Below are positions 1 through 5,651 of a DNA stretch of 5,897 bases, in pieces. How positions within the stretch are numbered: the first letter of the stretch is position 1; the number at the start of each line of letters is the position of its first letter. Source of the stretch: an uncultured Acidobacteriota bacterium (GTDB lineage: Bacteria > Acidobacteriota > Vicinamibacteria > Vicinamibacterales > UBA8438); the NCBI GenBank assembly GCA_937888665.1, contig CALBET010000917.1:1-5897 (forward strand). Reading direction: 5' to 3'. The notes below the pieces were generated by a model. The model did not search any database. It was given only the letters and a program-made list of their open reading frames with translations, and was not told where the DNA came from. The position numbers and the translations under genes were made by a program.

Positions 1-1
1 G

Positions 2-877
2 GTGCTCGAAGACTATCCGGTCAAGCTCGAGAACTTCGAGGGGCCGCTTGACCTCTTGCTGCACCTGATTCGCAAGCACGAGGTGGATATCTACGACATC
101 CCGATCGTGCTCATCACGAGGCAGTATCTCGACTACCTCGACGTGATGAAGGAGCTCGACCTCGACCTCGCGGGGGAGTTTCTCGTGATGGCCGCGACGC
201 TGATCCAGATCAAAGCGCGCATGCTGGTGCCGCGCATCGAGGACGAGGTCGAGGTGGACCTGGATCTGGAGGACCCGCGCGATGCGCTGGTCCGCCGACT
301 GCTCGAGCATCAGCGCTACAAGGCGGCGGCCGAGCTGCTGCACGAGCGCGAGACCGTACGGAGCGCGCAGTGGGGGTTGCCGGAGACGCGGCTCGGCGAT
401 CTGGCGGGAGAGCCGTACGAACGCGAACTCGAGGTCGACCTGTTCGGCTTGCTGCAGGCCTTTCAGGCGGTGCTGAAGAGGGCTCGCGAGCGCCCCGCGT
501 TCCGGTTGCCGAGCGCGGAGGTGTCCATCGAGACCCGGACGCGAGAACTCCTGCAGCGACTGGCGGGCATCGATGCCTGCGGTTTTGAAGACCTGTTCGA
601 CGACGATCGCAGTCGAGGCGAACTGGTCACGACCTTTCTTGCCCTGCTCGAGATGATCCGGCTGAAGTTGATCCAGGTGTTCCAGGCCGCCCCGTTCGGG
701 CCGATTCGGGTGTATCGTCGCGACCGGCCGGACGACGCGCCGACGCCGCACGGTGACACGGCGCACGAGGTCCCGTCGCTCCCGCGTGACGCCGACGGGG
801 ACGCTGACGTCGACCCGGCGGTGGCCGAGCCAGCGGGCGGCCTGGCGCGCGTCGGCGGCGACGAGACCGACGATTGA
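2..877 (+). CDS. scpA: Segregation and condensation protein A (kleisin subunit of SMC-ScpAB)
   Basis: ScpA is the kleisin that bridges the SMC head domains and, with ScpB, forms the bacterial condensin that compacts and helps separate sister chromosomes on the nucleoid. The N-terminal family signature is clear: NFEGPLDLLLHLIRKHEVDI at residues 11-30, then the helix with QYLDYL (41-46) and LAGEFLVMAATLIQIKARML (56-75). The C-terminal winged helix that contacts the other SMC head is seen as RGELVTTFLALLEMIRLKLIQ (about 205-225) followed by FGPIRVYRR. Residues 241-291 are a low-complexity tail rich in Asp, Ala and Pro, longer than usual for a family of about 240-260 residues. The start is taken as GTG at position 2 because ScpA proteins begin only a few residues before the FEGPLDLLL motif, but the window edge removes any ribosome binding site and a start further left cannot be excluded. 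The gene ends 14 bases before scpB, as expected for a co-transcribed pair. Confidence 0.95.
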   Translation: MLEDYPVKLENFEGPLDLLLHLIRKHEVDIYDIPIVLITRQYLDYLDVMKELDLDLAGEFLVMAATLIQIKARMLVPRIEDEVEVDLDLEDPRDALVRRLLEHQRYKAAAELLHERETVRSAQWGLPETRLGDLAGEPYERELEVDLFGLLQAFQAVLKRARERPAFRLPSAEVSIETRTRELLQRLAGIDACGFEDLFDDDRSRGELVTTFLALLEMIRLKLIQVFQAAPFGPIRVYRRDRPDDAPTPHGDTAHEVPSLPRDADGDADVDPAVAEPAGGLARVGGDETDD

Positions 878-879
878 GT

Positions 880-884
880 GGGAG
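880..884 (+). promoter_or_regulatory. Shine-Dalgarno sequence that sets the scpB start
   Basis: GGGAG lies 7 bases before GTG 892, an ideal spacing. It favours this GTG over the in-frame TTG at 874, which overlaps the scpA stop codon and has no purine-rich sequence at the right distance. Confidence 0.7.
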
Positions 885-891
885 TACCCTG

Positions 892-1590
892 GTGTCCGAC
901 GAGCTCAAACCGATAATCGAGGCGCTGATCTTTGCGTCGCCCGATCCGCTGACGCCGAAGACGTTGTTTCGCCTGCTCGATGGCGAGCCACAGGAGGACG
1001 TGGAGCAGGCGGTGGCGGCCCTCCGCGCCGACTACGAGCAGCGTGGCGGGTTGGCCATGGTGGAGGTGGCCGGCGGCTACCAGATCTGCACCCGACCCGA
1101 GCTGCACGAGTGGGTCCGCAAGTTGTTTCATGAACACTCGAAACAGCGGTTGTCGGTACAAGCGCTCGAGACGCTGGCGGTCGTGGCCTACAAGCAGCCG
1201 ATCACGGGCGCCGAAATCGCCGAGATTCGTGGCGTGAACACCTCGGGCGTCATCGGCACGTTGCTGGAGCGACAGCTGGTGAAAGTCGTGGGCCGCAAGC
1301 AGGTCGTGGGACGGCCGTTCTTGTACGCGACGACCCGCGAGTTCCTCAACCGATTCGGGCTGGCCGATTTGGAAGACCTGCCGAAAGTCGAGGAAATGGC
1401 TGAGGCGCTGGGTATGGAAGTGCCGGCATCGCTGGCCGCCGGGCCGTCGACCGAGCCGCTACCGTTCGGTGACCCCGACGACGATGTCGTCGTGGTCGAC
1501 GAGCGGGAGGTTGTGGACGGCAACGACGAGGCTTCGGTGTCGGTGGCCTGGGACGGACCAACCGGGTGGGACGACATCGACCCGGATTGA
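892..1590 (+). CDS. scpB: Segregation and condensation protein B
   Basis: ScpB forms dimers that bind the central part of the ScpA kleisin and complete the SMC-ScpAB condensin. The 232-residue product has the family layout of two winged-helix domains. The first covers about residues 3-83 (ELKPIIEALIFASPDPLT, then GGYQICTRPELHEWVRKL). The second covers about 87-160 and carries the most conserved block, LETLAVVAYKQPITGAEIAE (92-111) with IRGV following, and then GRPFLYATTREFLNRFGL (140-157). From about residue 185 there is an acidic, probably disordered tail with a run of Asp and Val and the ending GWDDIDPD. The start is GTG 892, supported by GGGAG 7 bases upstream; a TTG at 874 would add six residues. 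Direct adjacency to scpA supports the call and suggests joint translation of the two partners. Confidence 0.95.
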   Translation: MSDELKPIIEALIFASPDPLTPKTLFRLLDGEPQEDVEQAVAALRADYEQRGGLAMVEVAGGYQICTRPELHEWVRKLFHEHSKQRLSVQALETLAVVAYKQPITGAEIAEIRGVNTSGVIGTLLERQLVKVVGRKQVVGRPFLYATTREFLNRFGLADLEDLPKVEEMAEALGMEVPASLAAGPSTEPLPFGDPDDDVVVVDEREVVDGNDEASVSVAWDGPTGWDDIDPD

Positions 1591-1601
1591 CGACCGTGGG
1601 G

Positions 1602-1613
1602 CTGTCGCGACAG
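1602..1613. other. 12-base perfect palindrome in the scpB-rluB gap
   Basis: CTGTCGCGACAG is perfectly self-complementary. As RNA it could fold into a 4-base-pair stem with a CGCG loop. The left arm CTGTC can alternatively pair with a second GACAG at 1621-1625. It sits in the 52-base gap just before the rluB ribosome binding site. It could be a dimer operator, a weak intercistronic hairpin, or chance; no known regulator is assigned. Confidence 0.35.
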
Positions 1614-1627
1614 GACACTGGACAGCT

Positions 1628-1633
1628 GAAGGA
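1628..1633 (+). promoter_or_regulatory. Shine-Dalgarno sequence of rluB
   Basis: GAAGGA is 9 bases before ATG 1643. This fixes the start against a longer in-frame reading that begins inside scpB (ATG 1469) and against the in-frame GTG 1637, which would be only 3 bases from it. Confidence 0.65.
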
Positions 1634-1642
1634 TGTGTGCAG

Positions 1643-2473
1643 ATGGGAACCGAACCAACCGGCATACGGTTGCAGAAAGTGATTGCCACGGCGGGGCTCG
1701 CCTCGCGCCGCGCCGCCGAGACCCTGATCCAGGAGGGTCGGGTCACGGTGAACGGCAAGGTCGTCTCGGCGCTGGGCTCCCGTGCCGACCCGGACGCCGA
1801 CGACATCCGTGTCGATGGTCGGCGGGTGCCGCAGGTTGGACGTCGGCGGTATCTGGTGTTGAACAAACCGCGTGGCGTGATAACCACCCGTCACGATCCG
1901 GAACGGCGACGGACGGTGATGGACCTCCTGACCGGCGTACACGAGTCGGTGTACCCGGTGGGCCGCCTCGACTACGACAGTGAGGGGTTGTTGCTCCTGA
2001 CCAACGACGGCGATCTGGCCGCGAGGCTGACACATCCGCGGCATGGTCTGGAGCGGGTGTATGAAGCGCGCGTGCGTGGGGTGCCGGATGGTGGCGCCTT
2101 GAAACGGCTCGCACGGGGGGTCTTGCTGGAGGGGCGGCGCACGTCCCCCGCAACCGCCAGCCTGCTGATGGCGGGCCGCGGACGGAACGGAGACCAGGGG
2201 GTGGTGCGTCTCACCATCACAGAGGGTCGAAAGCGGCAGGTACGGCAGATGTGCGAGGCGGTCGGACACCCGGTGGTCCGGTTGCGGCGCGTTCGGTTCG
2301 GTCCGATCCAGGACCCCGGGTTGAGGTCGGGGCAGTATCGCGACCTGGCGCCCGGCGAGGTCGCGGCCTTGCGCCGCGCGGTCGCGCGGGCGGAGAGCGA
2401 GAGCGAATCGTCGCCGAAGAAGCCGAGGCCGACGCCAAGAGCGGCGCCGCGCGCGAGGAGCGGGAAGCAGTGA
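1643..2473 (+). CDS. rluB: RsuA/RluB-family rRNA pseudouridine synthase
   Basis: The enzyme converts a specific uridine of rRNA to pseudouridine during ribosome assembly; RluB acts on 23S rRNA near position 2605 (E. coli numbering). The 276-residue product begins with an S4 RNA-binding domain, about residues 7-54 (IRLQKVIATAGLASRRAAE, then EGRVTVNGKVV). The catalytic domain starts at LVLNKPRGVITT (71-82). The catalytic motif GRLDYDSEGLLLLTNDG is at 107-123, with Asp110 as the nucleophile. The family block EGRKRQVRQM is at 194-203. Residues about 250-276 are a Ser, Pro, Lys and Arg tail, probably disordered and RNA-binding. Start ATG 1643 has GAAGGA 9 bases upstream. The position after scpAB is the usual place of rluB rather than rsuA, rluE or rluF, but the exact target base cannot be read from sequence alone. 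The stop codon overlaps the cmk start by 4 bases. Confidence 0.92.
   Translation: MGTEPTGIRLQKVIATAGLASRRAAETLIQEGRVTVNGKVVSALGSRADPDADDIRVDGRRVPQVGRRRYLVLNKPRGVITTRHDPERRRTVMDLLTGVHESVYPVGRLDYDSEGLLLLTNDGDLAARLTHPRHGLERVYEARVRGVPDGGALKRLARGVLLEGRRTSPATASLLMAGRGRNGDQGVVRLTITEGRKRQVRQMCEAVGHPVVRLRRVRFGPIQDPGLRSGQYRDLAPGEVAALRRAVARAESESESSPKKPRPTPRAAPRARSGKQ
2455..2460 (+). promoter_or_regulatory. Shine-Dalgarno sequence of cmk, inside the end of rluB
   Basis: GAGGAG lies 9 bases before GTG 2470 and is read as Glu-Glu-type purine codons of another frame within the rluB tail. With the GTGA overlap it points to translational coupling of cmk to rluB. Confidence 0.6.
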
Positions 2474-3159
2474 CCCCGAGGACATCAGGCGAGCTGGTCA
2501 TCGCAATAGACGGTCCTTCTGGCGCCGGGAAAGGGAGTGTCTCTCGCGCGATCGCTCGGGCGCTGGGGTGCCGGTACGTCGACACGGGGGCCATGTACCG
2601 AGCTGTCGCCTGGATGGCCGTCCACGACGGGCTGCCGCTCGACGACGAGGTGGCGCTCGGCGCGTTGGCCGCGCGCGTCGAGCTGACGCTGAAGGACCAG
2701 ACCGTGACGGTGGAGGGGCACGATGTGACCGGCGCCATCCGCACCGCGGAGATCGACGCCGCGGCCGCCCGCGTGGCGCGCATGCCGGGGGTGCGCGACG
2801 CACTGGTGGGCCGCCAGCGCGCCTATGCGGCCGCCGGCGGGCTCGTCATGGAGGGGCGGGACATCGGCACCACGGTGTTTCCGGCCGCCGACATCAAGAT
2901 CTATCTCGACGCGTCCCCTGACGAACGGGCATCGCGCCGGGCCTCCGATGCCGCCCACGGGATGGGCGGAGAAGCGGCGGCCCTGTCCGAGGTGGCCAGT
3001 GCCCTGGCCGCGCGCGACCAGTCGGACCGCACTCGGCCGAGTTCGCCGCTGGTCATGGCCGACGACGCCGTGCTGGTCGATACCACCGGCATCGCGCTCG
3101 ACGGGGTGGTCGAGCGAGTGCTGAGCATCGTGCGGGAGCGTCTGGACGCGCGTGGGTGA
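2470..3159 (+). CDS. cmk: Cytidylate kinase (CMP/dCMP kinase)
   Basis: This cytoplasmic NMP kinase transfers phosphate from ATP to CMP or dCMP, giving CDP and dCDP for nucleotide salvage and nucleic acid synthesis. The 229-residue product matches the usual length of about 220-230. The P-loop GPSGAGKGS is at residues 15-23, preceded by the beta strand LVIAID. The substrate-binding motif YVDTGAMYRA is at 36-45, and GRQRAYA (114-120) leads to VMEGRDIGTTVFPAADIKIY (126-145), the conserved CMP-site block. Near the C-terminus RDQSDRTRPSSPL (182-194) and DDAVLVDTTG (198-207) complete the fold. The frame stays open upstream to 2251, but GTG 2470 is chosen because it gives the family-typical N-terminus, has GAGGAG 9 bases upstream, and overlaps the rluB stop as GTGA. 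The cmk-rpsA adjacency is conserved in both E. coli and Bacillus-type genomes. Confidence 0.95.
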   Translation: MTPRTSGELVIAIDGPSGAGKGSVSRAIARALGCRYVDTGAMYRAVAWMAVHDGLPLDDEVALGALAARVELTLKDQTVTVEGHDVTGAIRTAEIDAAAARVARMPGVRDALVGRQRAYAAAGGLVMEGRDIGTTVFPAADIKIYLDASPDERASRRASDAAHGMGGEAAALSEVASALAARDQSDRTRPSSPLVMADDAVLVDTTGIALDGVVERVLSIVRERLDARG

Positions 3160-3195
3160 CCCGAGGAAATAGGCCGCTCTGTCTCCCTATCGTAT

Positions 3196-3225
3196 TTGAC
3201 GACACGTCCATAACCGGCGTATAGT
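3196..3225 (+). promoter_or_regulatory. Sigma-70-type promoter of rpsA
   Basis: A -35 box TTGACG (3196-3201) and a -10 box TATAGT (3220-3225) are separated by 18 bases. Each differs from the consensus by one base. The expected transcription start is about 3231-3234. The promoter lies in the only long gap upstream of rpsA, 37 bases after the cmk stop, so rpsA can be made independently of the scpA-cmk unit. This AT-richer stretch stands out against the GC-rich surroundings. Confidence 0.75.
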
Positions 3226-3230
3226 CTGAG

Positions 3231-3345
3231 GCTTATCGCCACTCGACGATAGCTGCCATAGCGACCGCCGGTCGTGACCGGCACGCGTTGACGCGGACCA
3301 GGTGGCTGGGCTCGGGCGAGGGTGTTAGAGGAGAACCGCTGTTCC
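3231..3345 (+). promoter_or_regulatory. Structured 5' leader of rpsA, possible S1 autoregulatory element
   Basis: Four possible hairpins can be drawn by hand. The first, 3231-3253, pairs GC and TATCG with CGATA and GC (7 pairs, one bulged T). The second, 3267-3282, has the arms GCCGGT and ACCGGC around CGTG. The third, 3284-3295, is CGCG-TTGA-CGCG. The fourth, 3333-3344, is GAAC-CGCT-GTTC between the ribosome binding site and the ATG. In E. coli, S1 represses its own mRNA through a structured rpsA leader; an equivalent here is inferred from position and structure only. No known ribosomal-protein leader family was matched. Confidence 0.45.
3327..3333 (+). promoter_or_regulatory. Shine-Dalgarno sequence of rpsA with unusually long spacing
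   Basis: AGAGGAG ends 12 bases before ATG 3346, longer than the usual 5-9. A 4-base-pair hairpin (3333-3344) fills the gap and, if folded, would bring the two elements close together. A GTG start at 3322 would put this purine run inside the coding region, so ATG 3346 is preferred. Confidence 0.6.
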
Positions 3346-5121
3346 ATGTATAACGCAGAAGAGTTCGACGATTCCAGTGATCGGGACAGGGTCGTACGAC
3401 CGGCCCCCATGACGGTCCTGGCGCATCAGGATGAGGACGATGACGAGGCCACGCGTGGCGAGTACCACAAGCTGCTCGAGGCCTACGAGGGCAGCTTCCG
3501 CAACATCGCCGAGGGTGAAGTCATCAAGGGCACCGTCCTGAAGGTGTCGTCGTCGGACGTGGTGGTCGATGTCGGGTACAAGTCTGAGGGGATGATCTCC
3601 GTTCAGGAATTTCTCGACGAAGAGGGCCAGTGCCTTGTTCAGCCGGGGGATACCGTCGACGTGCTGCTCGAGCGGACCGAGGACAAAGACGGCCATATCG
3701 TGCTTTCGCGCGAAAAGGCCGAGAAGATGAAAATCTGGGACGAGGTCGAAAAGGCCTACGACGACAAGAAGGTCGTCCTCGGTCGCGTCATCGAACGGAT
3801 CAAGGGCGGGCTGGCCGTCGACATCGGCGTCCGGGCGTTCCTCCCGGGTTCCCAGGTCGATGTGCGTCCCGTGCGGAACCTCGACGCGCTTCGTGGCCAG
3901 GAGCTGCGGATGCGGGTCATCAAAGTCAACAAGAAGCGCGGCAACATCGTGCTGTCGCGGAAGGCGCTGCTCGAAGAGGAGAACGCCGAGAAGAAGACCC
4001 ACACCTTGGCGACCCTCGAAGAGGGTAAGGTGCTGCGGGGCGTGGTCAAGAACATCACGGACTACGGCGCCTTCATCGACCTCGGCGGGATCGACGGACT
4101 GCTGCATGTCACCGACATGTCCTGGGGTCGGGCCGCGCACCCGTCGGAACTCTTCAAGGTGAATGACGAAGCCGACGTCGTGGTCTTGAAATTCGACCGG
4201 GCGACCGAGCGCGTGTCACTCGGATACAAGCAGCTGCATGCGGATCCGTGGACCGCGGTAGAAGAGCGGTATGAGGTGGGGAACCGGGTCAACGGCAAGG
4301 TCGTCAGTTTGACTGACTACGGCGCCTTCATCGAGCTGGAGCCTGGCGTCGAAGGTTTGATTCACGTCTCCGAGATGTCCTGGAGCAAACGCGTCAAGCA
4401 CCCCTCGAAATTGCTCACCGTCGGCGACGCCGTCGAATCGATGGTGCTCGGCGTGGACCCGCAGGCCCGGCGCATTTCGCTCGGCCTGAAGCAGATCGAG
4501 TCCAACCCGTGGCACCAGCTGGCCGAGACCTACCCGATCGGGTCGAAGCTGGTCGGCAAAGTTCGCAATCTGACGGAGTTCGGTGCGTTTGTGGAGGTGG
4601 AAGAGGGCATTGACGGGCTCATCCACATCTCGGACATGTCGTGGAGCAAGCGGTTGAAGCACCCGTCCGAAGTCCTCAAGAAAGGGGATGAGGTCGAGGC
4701 CATGGTGCTGAACGTCGACCCCGACAACCAGCGGCTCTCACTCGGGCTGAAACAGCTGGCGACCGACATCTGGGACGAGTTCTTCGAGCACAACCAGGTA
4801 GGCTCCATCGTCGAAGGTAAGGTGATGCGCATTACCAACTTTGGCGCGTTCGTGGAGCTGGCCGAAGGAATCGAAGGCCTTATTCACGTGTCGGAATTCG
4901 ACGACCAGGGTGGACGCGAGAAGGTCGAGCTGAAAGTCGACGAGGTGACGAGCATGAAGATCATCAAGCTCAGTCCCGCGGAGCGGAAGATCGGCCTGAG
5001 TATTCGCGCCCTGAAGTCGGACGACTACGAGACCGACTGGGACTCGTATGGAGACGGCGCCGGCGCCGGCTCAGGGTCGCCGCAAGTGACGCTGGGCGAC
5101 CACTTCAAGGACCAGAGCTGA
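3346..5121 (+). CDS. rpsA: 30S ribosomal protein S1, six S1 domains
   Basis: S1 binds single-stranded mRNA on the 30S subunit and helps structured or weak-Shine-Dalgarno messages initiate. The 591-residue protein has six S1 (OB-fold) domains at about residues 56-123, 140-206, 225-296, 311-383, 398-470 and 484-556. The first two are divergent, as in other long S1 proteins, and should form the ribosome-docking half. Domains 3-6 carry the RNA-binding pattern YGAF or FGAF followed by GLIHVSEMSWSKR or close variants. Spacing is regular: equivalent residues of domains 3, 4, 5 and 6 are 86, 87 and 87 residues apart. The N-terminal 38 residues are acidic (EEFDDSSDRD, DEDDDEA). The C-terminus has a GAGAGSGS linker and an end peptide (LGDHFKDQ). 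ATG 3346 is chosen over GTG 3322 (its own ribosome binding site would be inside) and ATG 3409-3411, which lacks one. The cmk-rpsA-ihfB order matches E. coli. The gene has its own promoter and a structured leader. Confidence 0.95.
   Translation: MYNAEEFDDSSDRDRVVRPAPMTVLAHQDEDDDEATRGEYHKLLEAYEGSFRNIAEGEVIKGTVLKVSSSDVVVDVGYKSEGMISVQEFLDEEGQCLVQPGDTVDVLLERTEDKDGHIVLSREKAEKMKIWDEVEKAYDDKKVVLGRVIERIKGGLAVDIGVRAFLPGSQVDVRPVRNLDALRGQELRMRVIKVNKKRGNIVLSRKALLEEENAEKKTHTLATLEEGKVLRGVVKNITDYGAFIDLGGIDGLLHVTDMSWGRAAHPSELFKVNDEADVVVLKFDRATERVSLGYKQLHADPWTAVEERYEVGNRVNGKVVSLTDYGAFIELEPGVEGLIHVSEMSWSKRVKHPSKLLTVGDAVESMVLGVDPQARRISLGLKQIESNPWHQLAETYPIGSKLVGKVRNLTEFGAFVEVEEGIDGLIHISDMSWSKRLKHPSEVLKKGDEVEAMVLNVDPDNQRLSLGLKQLATDIWDEFFEHNQVGSIVEGKVMRITNFGAFVELAEGIEGLIHVSEFDDQGGREKVELKVDEVTSMKIIKLSPAERKIGLSIRALKSDDYETDWDSYGDGAGAGSGSPQVTLGDHFKDQS
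5056..5070 (+). repeat. Short tandem GGCGCC repeat in the 3' end of rpsA
   Basis: Two GGCGCC units plus GGC are read in frame as part of the Gly-Ala linker near the S1 C-terminus. The run is self-complementary and could vary in length by slippage, two codons per unit, without a frameshift. Confidence 0.5.
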
Positions 5122-5144
5122 GCGCGGATGGTCGAGCGTCGTCA

Positions 5145-5170
5145 GGCGGCCCGGGAGACGGCCGGCCGCC
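5145..5170 (+). other. GC-rich hairpin between rpsA and ihfB
   Basis: Perfect 7-base arms GGCGGCC (5145-5151) and GGCCGCC (5164-5170) enclose a 12-base loop, starting 23 bases after the rpsA stop. No T-run follows, so this is not a canonical intrinsic terminator. It could be a weak or partial terminator, an mRNA-stabilising or processing stem, or simply GC-rich chance. The rest of the 103-base gap shows no convincing promoter. Confidence 0.45.
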
Positions 5171-5224
5171 GAGGACGGACCAACACGGTGGCACGCAGGG
5201 GGCATCTTGGCAGCTGGCGGGAGC

Positions 5225-5563
5225 ATGACGAAGGCGGCGCTCGTCGAGGAGGTCTCTCGCGTCGCTGATCTGACCAAGAAACACTCGGAAGTGATCGTCG
5301 ACACGGTCTTTCGTAGCATCATCCTCGCGTTGCGGCGCGGCGAGAAGATCGAGTTGCGGGGGTTCGGGAGCTTCCGTTTGCGTCAGCGCGAACCCCGAAA
5401 AGGGCGCAACCCCAAGACAGGCGACCGTGTCGACGTCCCGCCGAAGAAAGTGCCCTACTTCAAACCGGGCAAAGAACTCAAAGAGCTGATCAACCGCGAG
5501 ATGCGAGTTGACGCCGAGTCGGCCGCCGCTCAGACGCCCGGTTCCGGTTTCACCCCATACTAG
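5225..5563 (+). CDS. ihfB: Integration host factor beta-type DNA-bending protein (HU/IHF family)
   Basis: HU/IHF proteins work as dimers that bend DNA through two beta-ribbon arms, shaping the nucleoid and assisting replication, recombination and transcription. The 112-residue product starts MTKAALVEEV, the usual family N-terminus. It has RGFGSF at 45-50, the arm motif GRNPKTGD at 60-67 (Pro63 is the residue that wedges between base pairs) and VPYFKPGKELKELIN at 76-90. RGFGSF, PRKGRNPKTGD and VP-FKPGKELK resemble IHF-beta more than IHF-alpha, and the place after cmk-rpsA is that of ihfB in E. coli. A homodimeric HU-like role remains possible, since no alpha partner is visible. The last 20 or so residues are an Ala, Gly and Pro tail beyond the normal fold of about 90-95. 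ATG 5225 is chosen for homology, but GGGAG lies only one base before it; in-frame TTG 5207, with AGGGGG 4 bases upstream, would add six residues. Confidence 0.9.
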   Translation: MTKAALVEEVSRVADLTKKHSEVIVDTVFRSIILALRRGEKIELRGFGSFRLRQREPRKGRNPKTGDRVDVPPKKVPYFKPGKELKELINREMRVDAESAAAQTPGSGFTPY

Positions 5564-5584
5564 GGCGCGCGAAAAGCGCGTCCC
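5563..5584 (+). terminator. Terminator-like hairpin at the ihfB stop codon
   Basis: The arm GGGCGCGC (5563-5570) pairs with GCGCGTCC (5576-5583) around a GAAAA loop, eight pairs including one G-U. It begins at the last base of the ihfB TAG stop. No T-run follows (CCCGCGG instead), so it is not a canonical intrinsic terminator; it may end the transcript inefficiently or protect its 3' end. Confidence 0.45.
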
Positions 5585-5603
5585 CGCGGAGTGGCCGCGT
5601 GGG
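5582..5603 (+). other. Second hairpin of the ihfB-HIT gap
   Basis: CCC and CGCGG (5582-5589) pair with CCGCG (5595-5599) and GGG (5601-5603) around AGTGG, with one bulged T at 5600. Its outer bases 5582-5584 overlap the end of the previous hairpin, so the outer pairs of the two stems compete. Confidence 0.4.
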
Positions 5604-5606
5604 GTT

Positions 5607-5621
5607 CGGGGCGCAGCCCCG
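5607..5621 (+). other. Third hairpin of the ihfB-HIT gap
   Basis: CGGGGC, GCA, GCCCCG forms a perfect 6-base-pair stem with a three-base loop, followed by TCTAG. Its 3' half lies inside the first copy of a 14-base direct repeat. Confidence 0.45.
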
Positions 5622-5651
5622 TCTAGGTCGGACCGGCGCGCAGCCCCGTCT
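5611..5651 (+). repeat. 14-base direct repeat before the HIT gene
   Basis: GCGCAGCCCCGTCT occurs at 5611-5624 and again at 5638-5651, a period of 27 bases. Only the first copy has the GGGG arm needed for a hairpin. The second copy ends 8 bases before the HIT gene ATG and occupies the place where a ribosome binding site would be expected. Confidence 0.7.

Noticed and set aside
463..1161. 232-codon open frame on the minus strand across the scpA-scpB junction
   Set aside because: It is antisense to two real genes with low-complexity Ser/Arg content and no family motif.
1469..1642. Upstream extension of the rluB frame inside scpB
   Set aside because: The added 58 residues overlap scpB and resemble no S4-domain N-terminus; ATG 1643 has GAAGGA at 9 bases.
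2251..2469. Upstream extension of the cmk frame inside rluB
   Set aside because: The extra 73 residues are Arg/Gly-rich and unlike cytidylate kinases; GTG 2470 has a good ribosome binding site and gives the normal protein length.
1346..2485. 379-codon open frame on the minus strand, opposite scpB and rluB
   Set aside because: It runs antisense through two clearly recognised genes, is Arg- and Pro-rich with no recognisable domain, and is what high GC content produces on the opposite strand.
3169..3190. ATAGG/CCTAT inverted repeat after cmk, considered as a cmk terminator
   Set aside because: Only five AT-rich pairs with a 12-base loop and no T-run; too weak to call.
3325..4140. 271-codon open frame on the minus strand, opposite rpsA
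   Set aside because: It mirrors the codons of S1 (Val/Leu/Asp/His-rich) and has no domain of its own, so it is a shadow.
4117..4665. Similar DNA segments about 260 bases apart in rpsA, considered as a repeat element
   Set aside because: They are the codons of the DMSW/EMSW-SKR motifs in successive S1 domains; the similarity is protein-level domain repetition, not a DNA repeat.
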